Assembly: GCA_049585795.1 (NCBI GenBank)
Contig: JBAVAQ010000108.1
Span: 1-64,000 of the forward strand
DNA from: JABDBE01 sp049585795
GTDB taxonomy: Bacteria > Acidobacteriota > Terriglobia > Terriglobales > Acidobacteriaceae
DNA: 64,000 nt
Direction: 5' to 3'
Shown here: one piece after another, positions 52,215 through 59,579 of the stretch
How positions within the stretch are numbered: position 1 is the first letter of the stretch
How the letters are laid out: every line of letters begins with the position of its first letter
Position numbers and translations under genes: made by a program
Notes under the pieces: model-generated
What the model was told of the DNA's origin: nothing
Databases searched by the model: none
Seen by the model: only the letters and a program-made list of their open reading frames with translations

Positions 52215-53345
52215 ATGCGACGATGCCTCAGCCTCACCTTTGCGTTCTTGCTCGTGATTACTTCGTTCGCGCAAAACCAGGATGCCCATAATCAGACTGC
52301 AAATGTGACTACCATGTCTGTCGACGTCAAAGTGGTCACGCTTCCCGTCACGGTTCGTGACAAGAAAGGTCAAATCGTCCGCAATCTGACCAAGGACGAC
52401 TTCATCCTGCAGGAAGACGGACGGCCGCAAGCGATCAAATATTTCACGCAGGATACGAATCTCCCTCTGACCCTTGGCTTGCTCGTCGACACCAGCTTGA
52501 GCCAGCGAAACGTTCTGGACCAGGAGCGAAACGCCAGCAAAGTCTTTCTCGACCAGATGCTCACGGACGCCAAGGACAAGGCATTCCTCATTCACTTCGA
52601 CCGTGAGGTCGAACTGCTTCAGGATCTGACCTCGTCCCATGACAAACTCGAGGCCGCCCTGCAGTTGCTCGATACCCCGCAACTTGAGCGGACCAGCACC
52701 GATCCTCAATCGTCCGATCCTCAGTCTTCGCCGGGTAATGGCCAGCCCCAGATGCACAGGGGTGCCGGCACGCTGCTTTACGACGCCATCTTCCTGGCCT
52801 CGAACGAACTCATGAAGAAGCAGCAAGGCCGTAAGGCACTGATTGTTCTTTCCGACGGGGATGACCGCGGAAGCAAGGAGTCGCTGCAAAGCGCCATCGA
52901 GGCAGCGCAGCGGGCCGACACTGCGGTTTACTCCATTCTCTTCGCCGACAAGCACGAGGGGAACAACGGCTTTGGCCAGCAAGGCGGCGGAATGGGGCGG
53001 CACGGCGGTGGCTGGCCAGGGGGCGGGTTTCCCGGGGGTGGTGGAGGGCGCGGGGGCAGTCGGTATCCCCAAGAACCTCACGTGGATGGCAAGAAAATTC
53101 TGGACCAGATCTCAAGGGAAACGGGCGGCCGTCTCTACGAAGTTTCAAAGAAGCAGGCGATCGATCAAATTTACGACAGCATTGCCGAGGAACTGCGGAC
53201 GCAATACAACCTGGGTTACACGCCAGACAAAAGCAATGCTGAAACTGGTTATCACAAGATCTCCCTGGTGGCGAGACAGAAGGATCTGGTCGTCCAAACT
53301 AGGGATGGATATTATGCAGAACAGAAACCAGCGCTTAGCAATTAG
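52215..53345 (+). CDS. Secreted VWFA-domain protein of acidobacterial type
   Basis: 376 residues. Signal peptide (LSLTFAFLLVITSFAQ), then VKVVTLPVTVRDKKGQIVRNLTKDDFILQEDGRPQ, a typical N-terminal beta domain. The von Willebrand A domain has a MIDAS DTSLS and IVLSDGDDRGS. Residues about 255-280 are a glycine-rich insert (GGGMGRHGGGWPGGGF then PGGGGGRGGSRYP) that likely loops out. The C-terminus RTQYNLGYTPDKSN and GYHKISLVARQKDL is the family end. These proteins are exported; function unknown. A degenerate repeat overlaps the stop. Confidence 0.9.
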   Translation: MRRCLSLTFAFLLVITSFAQNQDAHNQTANVTTMSVDVKVVTLPVTVRDKKGQIVRNLTKDDFILQEDGRPQAIKYFTQDTNLPLTLGLLVDTSLSQRNVLDQERNASKVFLDQMLTDAKDKAFLIHFDREVELLQDLTSSHDKLEAALQLLDTPQLERTSTDPQSSDPQSSPGNGQPQMHRGAGTLLYDAIFLASNELMKKQQGRKALIVLSDGDDRGSKESLQSAIEAAQRADTAVYSILFADKHEGNNGFGQQGGGMGRHGGGWPGGGFPGGGGGRGGSRYPQEPHVDGKKILDQISRETGGRLYEVSKKQAIDQIYDSIAEELRTQYNLGYTPDKSNAETGYHKISLVARQKDLVVQTRDGYYAEQKPALSN

Positions 53346-53432
53346 CACTTAGCATTTGGCCAGCGAGGGCTTTTGCCTGTATGTGGCAATTCACTGGCCT
53401 GACTGAATGCTAAGTGCCAATTGCTAAATGCT
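53336..53432. repeat. Inverted degenerate repeat after the VWFA gene
   Basis: TTAGCAATTAGCACTTAGCAT (from 53336) faces CTGAATGCTAAGTGCCAATTG (about 53400-53420): units of roughly seven bases of the type TAGCATT/GCTAAGT. It contains the VWFA stop codon. Confidence 0.6.
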
Positions 53433-53607
53433 TAAATTTAGTCCGCAACTCTTGCCGGGCACGGACGTTCTTTAACTTGGCGCGACGTAACAGGACAGGT
53501 ACCGTGGTGTATCTGGGGATACTCTGGCGGGAATGTTCTCTGTTACAATTTACCAGCGCCACGGGTCACGCTACCGCGATGTGCGGCTCCCCGGGAGCTT
53601 TCCTAAC

Positions 53608-54249
53608 ATGCTGAGCAGTAAGAAGAAACTTCAACTCGTGACCGCATTTGCAACCCTCTTCTTGTTTGCGTTGGGAATCGGCTGCAGCGGCTTTTTTGTT
53701 GACCCGGTCTTGACCTCGATAGTCGTTGGTCCCACAGCGACCATCAACCAGGGCACGACCGTGCAGGAGAGCGCCGTCGGCACGTACAACGACGGGTCGA
53801 CAAAAACCTTGGGTTCGGGCGTGCAATGGAGCAGTAGCGACTCTACTTCCGCCAGCGTAAATAACTCAGGATTGGTGACCGGCGCTTCCCCGGGCAGCGC
53901 GACCATCACGGCGGCTTATCAGACGACGAGTGGCACTTCGAGCATCACGGTCGCCCTCGGAAACGTGACCGCCCTCAAAATCACTCCCCAGAGCGGCACT
54001 GTCACGGTCAATGCAGTTTCACTCCCATTCTTCGCCTACGCGACCGTGGCTGGAGACAGCACCCTGGTGGATGTTTCGCCCACCGCGACCTGGACCACAA
54101 GTGACCCCACGAATGTCACGATCAATGTCCCATCGACTACCGGGGTAGGGGTGACGTTCAGCGGCACGGTGGCCGAGACAGTTACGATTACGGCAACTTA
54201 TACCAGCACCACGACGTTAACTGCAACGGCAACGCTCACAGTGAATTAA
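53608..54249 (+). CDS. Multi-domain Ig-like (Big_2) lipoprotein
   Basis: 213 residues from the ATG at 53608. Signal peptide MLSSKKKLQLVTAFATLFLFALGIGCSG with lipobox IGC, lipidated at Cys near residue 26. Two bacterial Ig-like domains: SIVVGPTATINQGTTVQESAVG followed by TASVNNSGLVTGASPGSATI-type strands, then TALKITPQSGTVTVNAVSLPF. Ser/Thr-rich. Related to the single-domain lipoprotein at 38949-39350; likely surface display or adhesion. Confidence 0.86.
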   Translation: MLSSKKKLQLVTAFATLFLFALGIGCSGFFVDPVLTSIVVGPTATINQGTTVQESAVGTYNDGSTKTLGSGVQWSSSDSTSASVNNSGLVTGASPGSATITAAYQTTSGTSSITVALGNVTALKITPQSGTVTVNAVSLPFFAYATVAGDSTLVDVSPTATWTTSDPTNVTINVPSTTGVGVTFSGTVAETVTITATYTSTTTLTATATLTVN

Positions 54250-54262
54250 TAAACGCGCCACA

Positions 54263-55327
54263 ATGTCTGACATCCGCTGCATCGGCATTTGTACCGGAGG
54301 CGGCGACGCTCCGGGGCTGAATGCGGTCATTCGCGCGGCTGTTAAGTCCGCCATCCTCAAGTACCACTGGCAGGTCATTGGCATTCCCGATGGCTTCGAT
54401 GGCCTGATTTGGCCGGAAAAGTCACACCCGCTCACGCTCAAAGATGTCAGCGGAATTCTGCCTCGCGGCGGCACGATTCTTGGAACCACGAATCGCGGCA
54501 ATCCCTTCCACTACTGCACCATCGAGAATGGCGTCGAAGTCGTGCGCGACATTTCCGACGAAGTCATCGCCAACTCGCGCCAACTGGGAATCGAGGCAAT
54601 CATCAGCATTGGTGGGGATGGTTCGCAGAAGATCGCACTCGACCTTTTCAAGAAGGGCATGAACATCGTCGGCGTGCCCAAGACCATCGACAACGACCTT
54701 TCCGCTACCGAAGTGACATTCGGTTTTGATACGGCGCTGGTAACCGCAACCGACGCCGTCGATAAAATCCACACCACGGCCGAATCGCACCATCGCATCA
54801 TGGTGGTCGAAGTCATGGGACGAGACGCAGGCTGGATCGCGCTGCAAGCCGGCATCGCCGGGGGCGCCCACGTGATCCTGATCCCTGAGATTCCGTTCAG
54901 CATTCAAAAAATCTGCGAGCACGTCGCCGTGCGCGAATCCTACGGCAAGCATTTCACGATTATCGTGGTAGCGGAAGGAATCAAGCTGCCGGTCGAATGG
55001 CAAGAGCATCGCCGAACCGGTTCAGTCGGCAATCGGATCGGCGATTCGGTGGCTCGCGGTACAAAGAAAGACGTGCGGGTCAGCGTCTTGGGGCACATCC
55101 AGCGCGGCGGCTCGCCAACTCCGTTCGACCGCATCCTGGCCACTCGCTTCGGCGTGGCCGCGGTCGACCTGATTGCCCAAGGCGGTTTCGGCAAGATGGT
55201 TTGTCTGCGCAGCACTCGAATCGAGGCGGTAGACATTGACCACGCCGTCGGCCAATTGAAAACCGTCGACCCTCAGGGCCAAATCGTGAACACCGCCCGC
55301 GCCATTGGGATTAGCTTCGGCGATTGA
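54263..55327 (+). CDS. pfkA: 6-phosphofructokinase
   Basis: 354 residues. Phosphorylates fructose 6-phosphate in glycolysis. Segments: GICTGGGDAPGLNAVIRAA, ILGTTNRGNPF, IISIGGDGSQKIALDL, VGVPKTIDNDLSATEVTFGFDTALV, VVEVMGRDAGWIALQAGIAGG, HVILIPEIPF and VLGHIQRGGSPTPFDR. The glycine in GGDGS (position 104 in the E. coli scheme) favours ATP; the lysine in PKTIDND (position 124) is typical of pyrophosphate and group III enzymes. So donor choice is a mixed signature, with ATP more likely. It starts 13 bases after the Ig-like lipoprotein gene. Confidence 0.96.
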   Translation: MSDIRCIGICTGGGDAPGLNAVIRAAVKSAILKYHWQVIGIPDGFDGLIWPEKSHPLTLKDVSGILPRGGTILGTTNRGNPFHYCTIENGVEVVRDISDEVIANSRQLGIEAIISIGGDGSQKIALDLFKKGMNIVGVPKTIDNDLSATEVTFGFDTALVTATDAVDKIHTTAESHHRIMVVEVMGRDAGWIALQAGIAGGAHVILIPEIPFSIQKICEHVAVRESYGKHFTIIVVAEGIKLPVEWQEHRRTGSVGNRIGDSVARGTKKDVRVSVLGHIQRGGSPTPFDRILATRFGVAAVDLIAQGGFGKMVCLRSTRIEAVDIDHAVGQLKTVDPQGQIVNTARAIGISFGD

Positions 55328-55414
55328 GAGAATGCAGCACCACTCCGCCTCTGCGGAATTCCTCGCGACCTCTGCGATTCAAGATTTTGTGCCACTCCTG
55401 CGCTATATTGTTTT

Positions 55415-56446
55415 GTGGCCTCCGTGAAAACGAGTTGGAGATCTGCGCGGCTGCTGCTCCTTCTGCTGCCGTTCCTGCTGCTCTCCGGTTGCAATCGCGG
55501 TCGGGGACGCGTGCAAGAGATCGCTTACGTCTCCGCCCCGCAGGCTATTCTTCGCGACCGTGTCTCCGCGGTCTTCAGCAAGACGGGCACGGTAAAAAAT
55601 GGAGATCGCGTCCAGATACTCGAACGCGAGCGGCGGTTCGCCCGGGTGCGCACGGCGAGCGGCGTGGAAGGCTGGATCGAGCAGCGCTATCTGGTTCCGG
55701 AATCGGTCTACCAGGGATTTCAAAAGCTGGTGCAACAGGCGCAGGGCGATCCCGTGCAAGCCACTGGCACGACGCGTAACGACACCAACATTCACCTCGA
55801 CCCCGGCCGCGAAACCGAACATCTTTATCAACTGAACCAGGGATCGAAAGTCTCCATCCTGCGGCGCGCCACATCCGAAAAAGCGGTTCCCGGAGCCGTA
55901 GCGAAGCCCGTGAGCGCAAAGAACGAATCATCCAAAACCCCAACCCCGTCCATGGAAGACTGGTGGCTTATCCGCGACTCTGACGGACGCGTAGGCTGGG
56001 TGCTGGCGCGCATGGTGGATCTCGATGTGCCGCTGGAAATTGCCGAGTATGCCGAAGGCCAGCGGATTGTGGCTTTCTTTGTCCTGGATCAAGTCGCCGA
56101 CGGCGACAAGAAAATTCCCCAATATCTGGTCGTGCTCACCGAGCCCAAGGATGGCCTACCCTTCGACTACAACCAGATCCGGGTCTTCACCTGGAATGTC
56201 AGACGGCATCGCTATGAAACCGCCTATCGCGAGCACAATCTGAACGGGTTTTTGCCGGTGACGATCTCGCAGGAAGATTTCGGCAAAGAGGGAACTCTGC
56301 CGGTCTTCGTGCTGCGGGTGAAAGACGACGACGGCAACGTCAGCGAGCGGAAGTACAAAATGAATACGCCCATGGTGCGTCGCGTGCTGGCGCCGGGAGA
56401 AGCAAAGGAAGTTTCCGCGGCGAGGAAAAAGGCGCGGCATCGCTAG
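55415..56446 (+). CDS. SH3-like-domain lipoprotein
   Basis: 343 residues from a GTG at 55415. Signal peptide (SARLLLLLLPFLLLSGCNRG) with lipobox LSGC. The first SH3b-like domain: EIAYVSAPQAILRDRVSAVFSKTGTVKNGDRVQILERERRFARVRTASGVEGWIEQRYL. A second (about 115-200): RNDTNIHLDPGRETEHLYQL, then WWLIRDSDGRVGWVLARMVD. The C-terminal domain ends DDDGNVSERKYKMNTPMVRRV. Bacterial SH3 lipoproteins often bind peptidoglycan or partners at the envelope; no catalytic motif is visible. Confidence 0.84.
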   Translation: MASVKTSWRSARLLLLLLPFLLLSGCNRGRGRVQEIAYVSAPQAILRDRVSAVFSKTGTVKNGDRVQILERERRFARVRTASGVEGWIEQRYLVPESVYQGFQKLVQQAQGDPVQATGTTRNDTNIHLDPGRETEHLYQLNQGSKVSILRRATSEKAVPGAVAKPVSAKNESSKTPTPSMEDWWLIRDSDGRVGWVLARMVDLDVPLEIAEYAEGQRIVAFFVLDQVADGDKKIPQYLVVLTEPKDGLPFDYNQIRVFTWNVRRHRYETAYREHNLNGFLPVTISQEDFGKEGTLPVFVLRVKDDDGNVSERKYKMNTPMVRRVLAPGEAKEVSAARKKARHR

Positions 56447-56465
56447 CTCAATTCGAATCCGAAGC

Positions 56466-57683
56466 CTACGAGTAGAATTCCGCAATACTCTCTACCACGC
56501 GTTCCTGCTCTGCTTCCGTCAGTTCCGGAAACATGGGGAGTGCGAGTACTTCGTGGGCAGCGCGTTCTGATTCTGGCAAGTCTCCTGCGCTGTAGCCCAG
56601 GTAAGCAAAACACGGCTGAAGATGCAGCGGGATAGGATAGTAGACTTCGGTGCCAATTTTTCGTTCGCCAAGAAACTTTCGTAGATCGTCTCGGCGAGCA
56701 GCCCGGATCACATATTGATGGAATACGTGAAACGCGTGCGGGGATGTTTGTAGCAGCTTAACTGGCGAGTCTGTCTTTTTCGACGTAAGCCCCGCATCGG
56801 CCAGCAAATGATCATAGGTCGCGGCGCGTTGTCGGCGCTGCTGGTTCCAAACTTCGATACGCGCCAACTTTACGCGGAGGATGGCGGCCTGGATTGCGTC
56901 CATGCGGCAGTTCCAGCCGATTTCTTCGTGGTGGTAGCGTCGCGAACTCCCGTGATTGCGCAGGCTTCGCATATGCTCAGCCAAATCTGGATCACTTGTG
57001 GTCACCAGTCCCGCATCGCCATAGGCGCTCAGATTTTTGGTGGGATAAAAACTAAACGCCGCAGCTGCGCCGAATGTTCCAGCGCCTCGGCCTCGCCATT
57101 TTGCCCCAATGGCCTGCGCCGCATCTTCGATGATGGACAAATGAAATTCATCCGCGATGGATTCCAACTCGTCCACGTCGGCGCACTGCCCGTACAGGTG
57201 CACCGGTAACACAGCCTTGATTTTGTACGAGCCTCCTGCCCGAAGGCGACCACGGATCAGCCGCGAATTCAGATTCAGCGTTTCAGGATCGACATCGACA
57301 AACACCGGCCTCGCACCCGCACGCACGATAGCGCTGGCCGAGGCGAAGAAGCTGAAAGCGGCTGTAATCACCGCGTCGCCGGGTTGGACTCCCGCAGCCA
57401 CCAACGCGAGCCAGAGCGCATCGGTGCCTGAGGCGCAACCTACAGCCGCGTGGGCTCCGGTGAAGGCTGCAATTTCGCGCTCCAGGGCTTCGACCTCGGC
57501 GCCTAACACGAATTGCTGCGACGAGCAGACACGCTCCACGGCGGCCAGCACTTCTTCGCGAATTTGCTGGTATTGGCGATGCAGGTCCAGCAAAGGAACG
57601 GGGGCAAACTTTTTCGCTGAAGATTGGGTGGGACGCGGTTTTGCAGTGGAAGACTGAGTCACGGGAAAGAGCGATTCTAACAC
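56466..57683 (-). CDS. DegT/DnrJ/EryC1/StrS aminotransferase
   Basis: 405 residues starting at a GTG. PLP-dependent sugar aminotransferase: LLDLHRQYQQIREEVLAAV, FVLGAEVEALEREIAAFTGA, CASGTDALWLALVAAGVQPGD, VDVDPETLNLN, PVHLYGQCADVDELES, IEDAAQAIGAKW and SFYPTKNLSAYGDAGLV with the Schiff-base Lys. It converts a nucleotide-linked keto-sugar (e.g. dTDP- or UDP-linked) to an amino-sugar for surface polysaccharide or antibiotic-like glycan. The rest of the pathway is absent from the window. An upstream extension (MLESLFPVTQSSTAKPRPTQ) is longer than usual. Confidence 0.94.
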   Translation of the reverse strand: MLESLFPVTQSSTAKPRPTQSSAKKFAPVPLLDLHRQYQQIREEVLAAVERVCSSQQFVLGAEVEALEREIAAFTGAHAAVGCASGTDALWLALVAAGVQPGDAVITAAFSFFASASAIVRAGARPVFVDVDPETLNLNSRLIRGRLRAGGSYKIKAVLPVHLYGQCADVDELESIADEFHLSIIEDAAQAIGAKWRGRGAGTFGAAAAFSFYPTKNLSAYGDAGLVTTSDPDLAEHMRSLRNHGSSRRYHHEEIGWNCRMDAIQAAILRVKLARIEVWNQQRRQRAATYDHLLADAGLTSKKTDSPVKLLQTSPHAFHVFHQYVIRAARRDDLRKFLGERKIGTEVYYPIPLHLQPCFAYLGYSAGDLPESERAAHEVLALPMFPELTEAEQERVVESIAEFYS

Positions 57684-57715
57684 CTAGCTGTCAGCTATCA
57701 GTCGTCAGCCTTCAG
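57684..57715. repeat. Degenerate repeat encoding the DUF309 C-terminus
   Basis: CTAGCTGTCAGCTATCAGTC and GTCAGCCTTCAG: imperfect 7-nt units. On the minus strand it supplies the last codons (KADD) and stop of the DUF309 gene. Confidence 0.5.
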
Positions 57716-58054
57716 ATCCAAGGCAATGCGCGGCAGCGCCGGAACCGCGGTTTTATTGTCCAGAGCTTCGCGCCATTGGCCGAGTGATTGAAGCAGGGCT
57801 GTCAATTGAATCGCCCCGAAATTGCCGCCTGGCTCGGAAAGGTTCTTTATGGCGCGCTCCAACACGGAGCGCATACCCACGCGGTTTCCTGTTGAATGGT
57901 GATGGAAGGCAACGGTGACCTGAATCAATCCTTGCAGAAACTTCTTGTTTTCGGGCGGGGCCGCGCGCCAAACGTCCTCAAGCAGTTCGTGCGCGTCGAA
58001 GAATTCGGCTTGATTGAATGCTGCAATCCCCTGCTGATATTTTTCGAGGTGCAC
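57698..58054 (-). CDS. DUF309 family protein
   Basis: 118 residues, starting at GTG. The family signature is FFDAHELLEDVWRAAP with ENKKFLQGLIQVTVAFHHHSTGN and a middle helix GMRSVLERAIKNLS. Metal-binding or structural helical bundle; function unknown. It ends in codons provided by a degenerate repeat. Confidence 0.88.
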   Translation of the reverse strand: MHLEKYQQGIAAFNQAEFFDAHELLEDVWRAAPPENKKFLQGLIQVTVAFHHHSTGNRVGMRSVLERAIKNLSEPGGNFGAIQLTALLQSLGQWREALDNKTAVPALPRIALDLKADD

Positions 58055-58106
58055 AGTTCATTCTGCCACAGCGAGCAAGGAGAGACGGGCAAGCAGACAT
58101 AGCGAC

Positions 58107-58128
58107 GAGACATAGCAAGCTATGTCTC
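58107..58128. repeat. Palindrome of the GTCTCTAC repeat family
   Basis: GAGACATAGC-AA-GCTATGTCTC, ten-base arms, followed by TACG. The same architecture as at 48880-48900 (CGTAGC-GA-GCTACG then TCTCTAC) and related to 31-60. Confidence 0.6.
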
Positions 58129-58137
58129 TACGATTGT

Positions 58138-58863
58138 CTACCGCCCGAAAATGCCGTAGTGAGAACTCGTAGCCATAAAAAACAGCAAAGGCACCGACAG
58201 AAAAAAGTTGGTTCGCGATGCCAGGAACGCCTGCCGAGCCAGAACGGCGGCGTTGGCTGGCGGTGTCCCCGCCAGAGTTCCGCGAATAATCTTCTTTTGG
58301 TTGGGCCAGATGATGCCCCAAACGTTGAACAACATGATGATGCCAAAGCCGCCGCCGACCCCGATCGAGAGCACGTGGTTATCGTCCTGGCCCACCGGCG
58401 TGTAATTCACAAACAGCCAAGCCCCGGCGATAGCAACCACTGCGACGATGATGCCGAGGACGTAACCCGTTGGCACCTTCTTGATAACGGCGAACTGGAT
58501 TGCCCAACCGGCGATCCAGATAAGCAGAAACAGGCCGATGGTGCTCAATGGGCTGACTCCCATGCGCTTGGCGTCCGCTCCAACGAAGATCTCTCCCCAA
58601 TACCAGAAGCCGACGAAAACCGTTACCAGCGAACTCCAGCGGAACCAGTTGAGAGCTGGCAGGGTCATGTATTGAAAGATCTTCGGCTTCATGGCCGCGT
58701 CCACCTGCTTCATGAAAGGCACGTTGATCAGATTGAAAAAGTAAAGCAATCCGACCCACGTAATACCGGCGATGAAGTGAAACCAACGCAGAATCAGCGC
58801 CAGGGCTTCCTTGCCAGTGTGTGTGGGCGCCACCCACGAGGCCAACGTAATCATCGGTTGCAT
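58138..58863 (-). CDS. PuuD-like membrane protein (urate-hydroxylase N-terminal domain)
   Basis: About 241 residues from the ATG at 58863, preceded by GGAGG. Several transmembrane segments: ALALILRWFHFIAGITWVGLLYFFNLIN, WFRWSSLVTVFVGFWYWG, TIGLFLLIWIAGWAIQF, TGYVLGIIVAVVAIAGAWLFV and HVLSIGVGGGFGIIMLFNVWGIIWPNQ. This matches the membrane part of PuuD (PF06181), which in some bacteria carries a C-terminal cytochrome c domain and oxidises urate. Here the cytochrome domain is absent, as in many homologues of unknown substrate. His and Trp-rich helices suggest a haem or quinone site. Confidence 0.83.
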   Translation of the reverse strand: MQPMITLASWVAPTHTGKEALALILRWFHFIAGITWVGLLYFFNLINVPFMKQVDAAMKPKIFQYMTLPALNWFRWSSLVTVFVGFWYWGEIFVGADAKRMGVSPLSTIGLFLLIWIAGWAIQFAVIKKVPTGYVLGIIVAVVAIAGAWLFVNYTPVGQDDNHVLSIGVGGGFGIIMLFNVWGIIWPNQKKIIRGTLAGTPPANAAVLARQAFLASRTNFFLSVPLLFFMATSSHYGIFGR

Positions 58864-59258
58864 CAATGTTCCTCCACTATCGACGAGGTCTAGGAGCTCC
58901 CGGCGCTCGGCGCGCAAGGGGAAACAATGCCGAGCGAACTTCCGCCCGACGTCGGTTGCCAAGGTTGAAAATCGACTTCTGGTTTCCGGCTCAGTTGCAG
59001 CGCACGAATCGTTTCACTTTGTTGCGTCTATGTCAACCGGACGAAGCAGGGCAGGTGCAAACCACTGGCTTGAAAAGTAGCGGGCAAGGCCGTATTGTAC
59101 CGAGAGTTGCTTTGGATGCGCGGGCGGAGCGGATGGGCGCTTACGCATCTTGAGCTTTCCCCCATGTTCCCCAAAAAGGCTGTCTGTCTGCGGCCCTGAG
59201 GAACCGAACGTGTGCAGTGCAGAAAGCTTTCGCGGTTGAGAAAGCTAAGGAGATCGGC
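58864..59258. other. Spacer between the PuuD-like gene and hfq
   Basis: 395 bases between divergent genes. It carries AAGGAG at about 59247-59252, the ribosome-binding site of hfq, and upstream reading frames with no coding character. No riboswitch or promoter pair was recognised. Confidence 0.4.
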
Positions 59259-59567
59259 ATGGAAAACAAGCCGGCACAGAACATTCAGGACACCTTCCTA
59301 AACACCGCCCGCAAAGAAAGATTGAATATCACCATCTACCTGTTGAGCGGCGTCAAGCTCACGGGGCGCATCCGTTCGTTCGACAAGTATTCCGTCGTGC
59401 TTGAAACCAACAATCAGGAGCAGTTGATCTTTAAGCACGCTATTTCCACGGTAGCCATGGGAAGGGTGGCCCACGGCCATGGCGACAAGCCTGCCATGGT
59501 TCCAGCGCCGCCAAGTCCGGCTACCGACTCTGGCCCGGCCCCCAGCGCGTCCGGAACGGACGGATAA
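59259..59567 (+). CDS. hfq: RNA chaperone Hfq
   Basis: 102 residues from the ATG at 59259. The Sm fold is complete: DTFLNTARKERLNITIYLLSG, VKLTGRIRSFDKYSVVLETN, QEQLIFKHAISTVAM with the Sm2 signature KHAIS. The C-terminal tail (about residues 75-102) is Pro/Ala/Ser-rich (MVPAPPSPATDSGPAPS) and disordered. Hfq pairs small RNAs with mRNAs; hflX follows after 13 bases, a classical order. Confidence 0.96.
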   Translation: MENKPAQNIQDTFLNTARKERLNITIYLLSGVKLTGRIRSFDKYSVVLETNNQEQLIFKHAISTVAMGRVAHGHGDKPAMVPAPPSPATDSGPAPSASGTDG

Positions 59568-59579
59568 GGCAGCCCATCT

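Noticed and set aside
52167..53081. Minus-strand open frame across the VWFA gene
   Set aside because: The plus strand encodes the full VWFA protein with signal peptide; the opposite frame has no family features.
50938..53432. Short repeats between 50.9 and 53.4 kb considered as a CRISPR array
   Set aside because: Units are 7-8 bases, degenerate and without spacers of regular length; no cas gene is nearby.
58018..58893. Plus-strand open frame of about 290 codons opposite the PuuD-like gene
   Set aside because: The minus-strand protein has clear membrane helices and a good ribosome-binding site; the antisense translation is composed of low-complexity charged residues.
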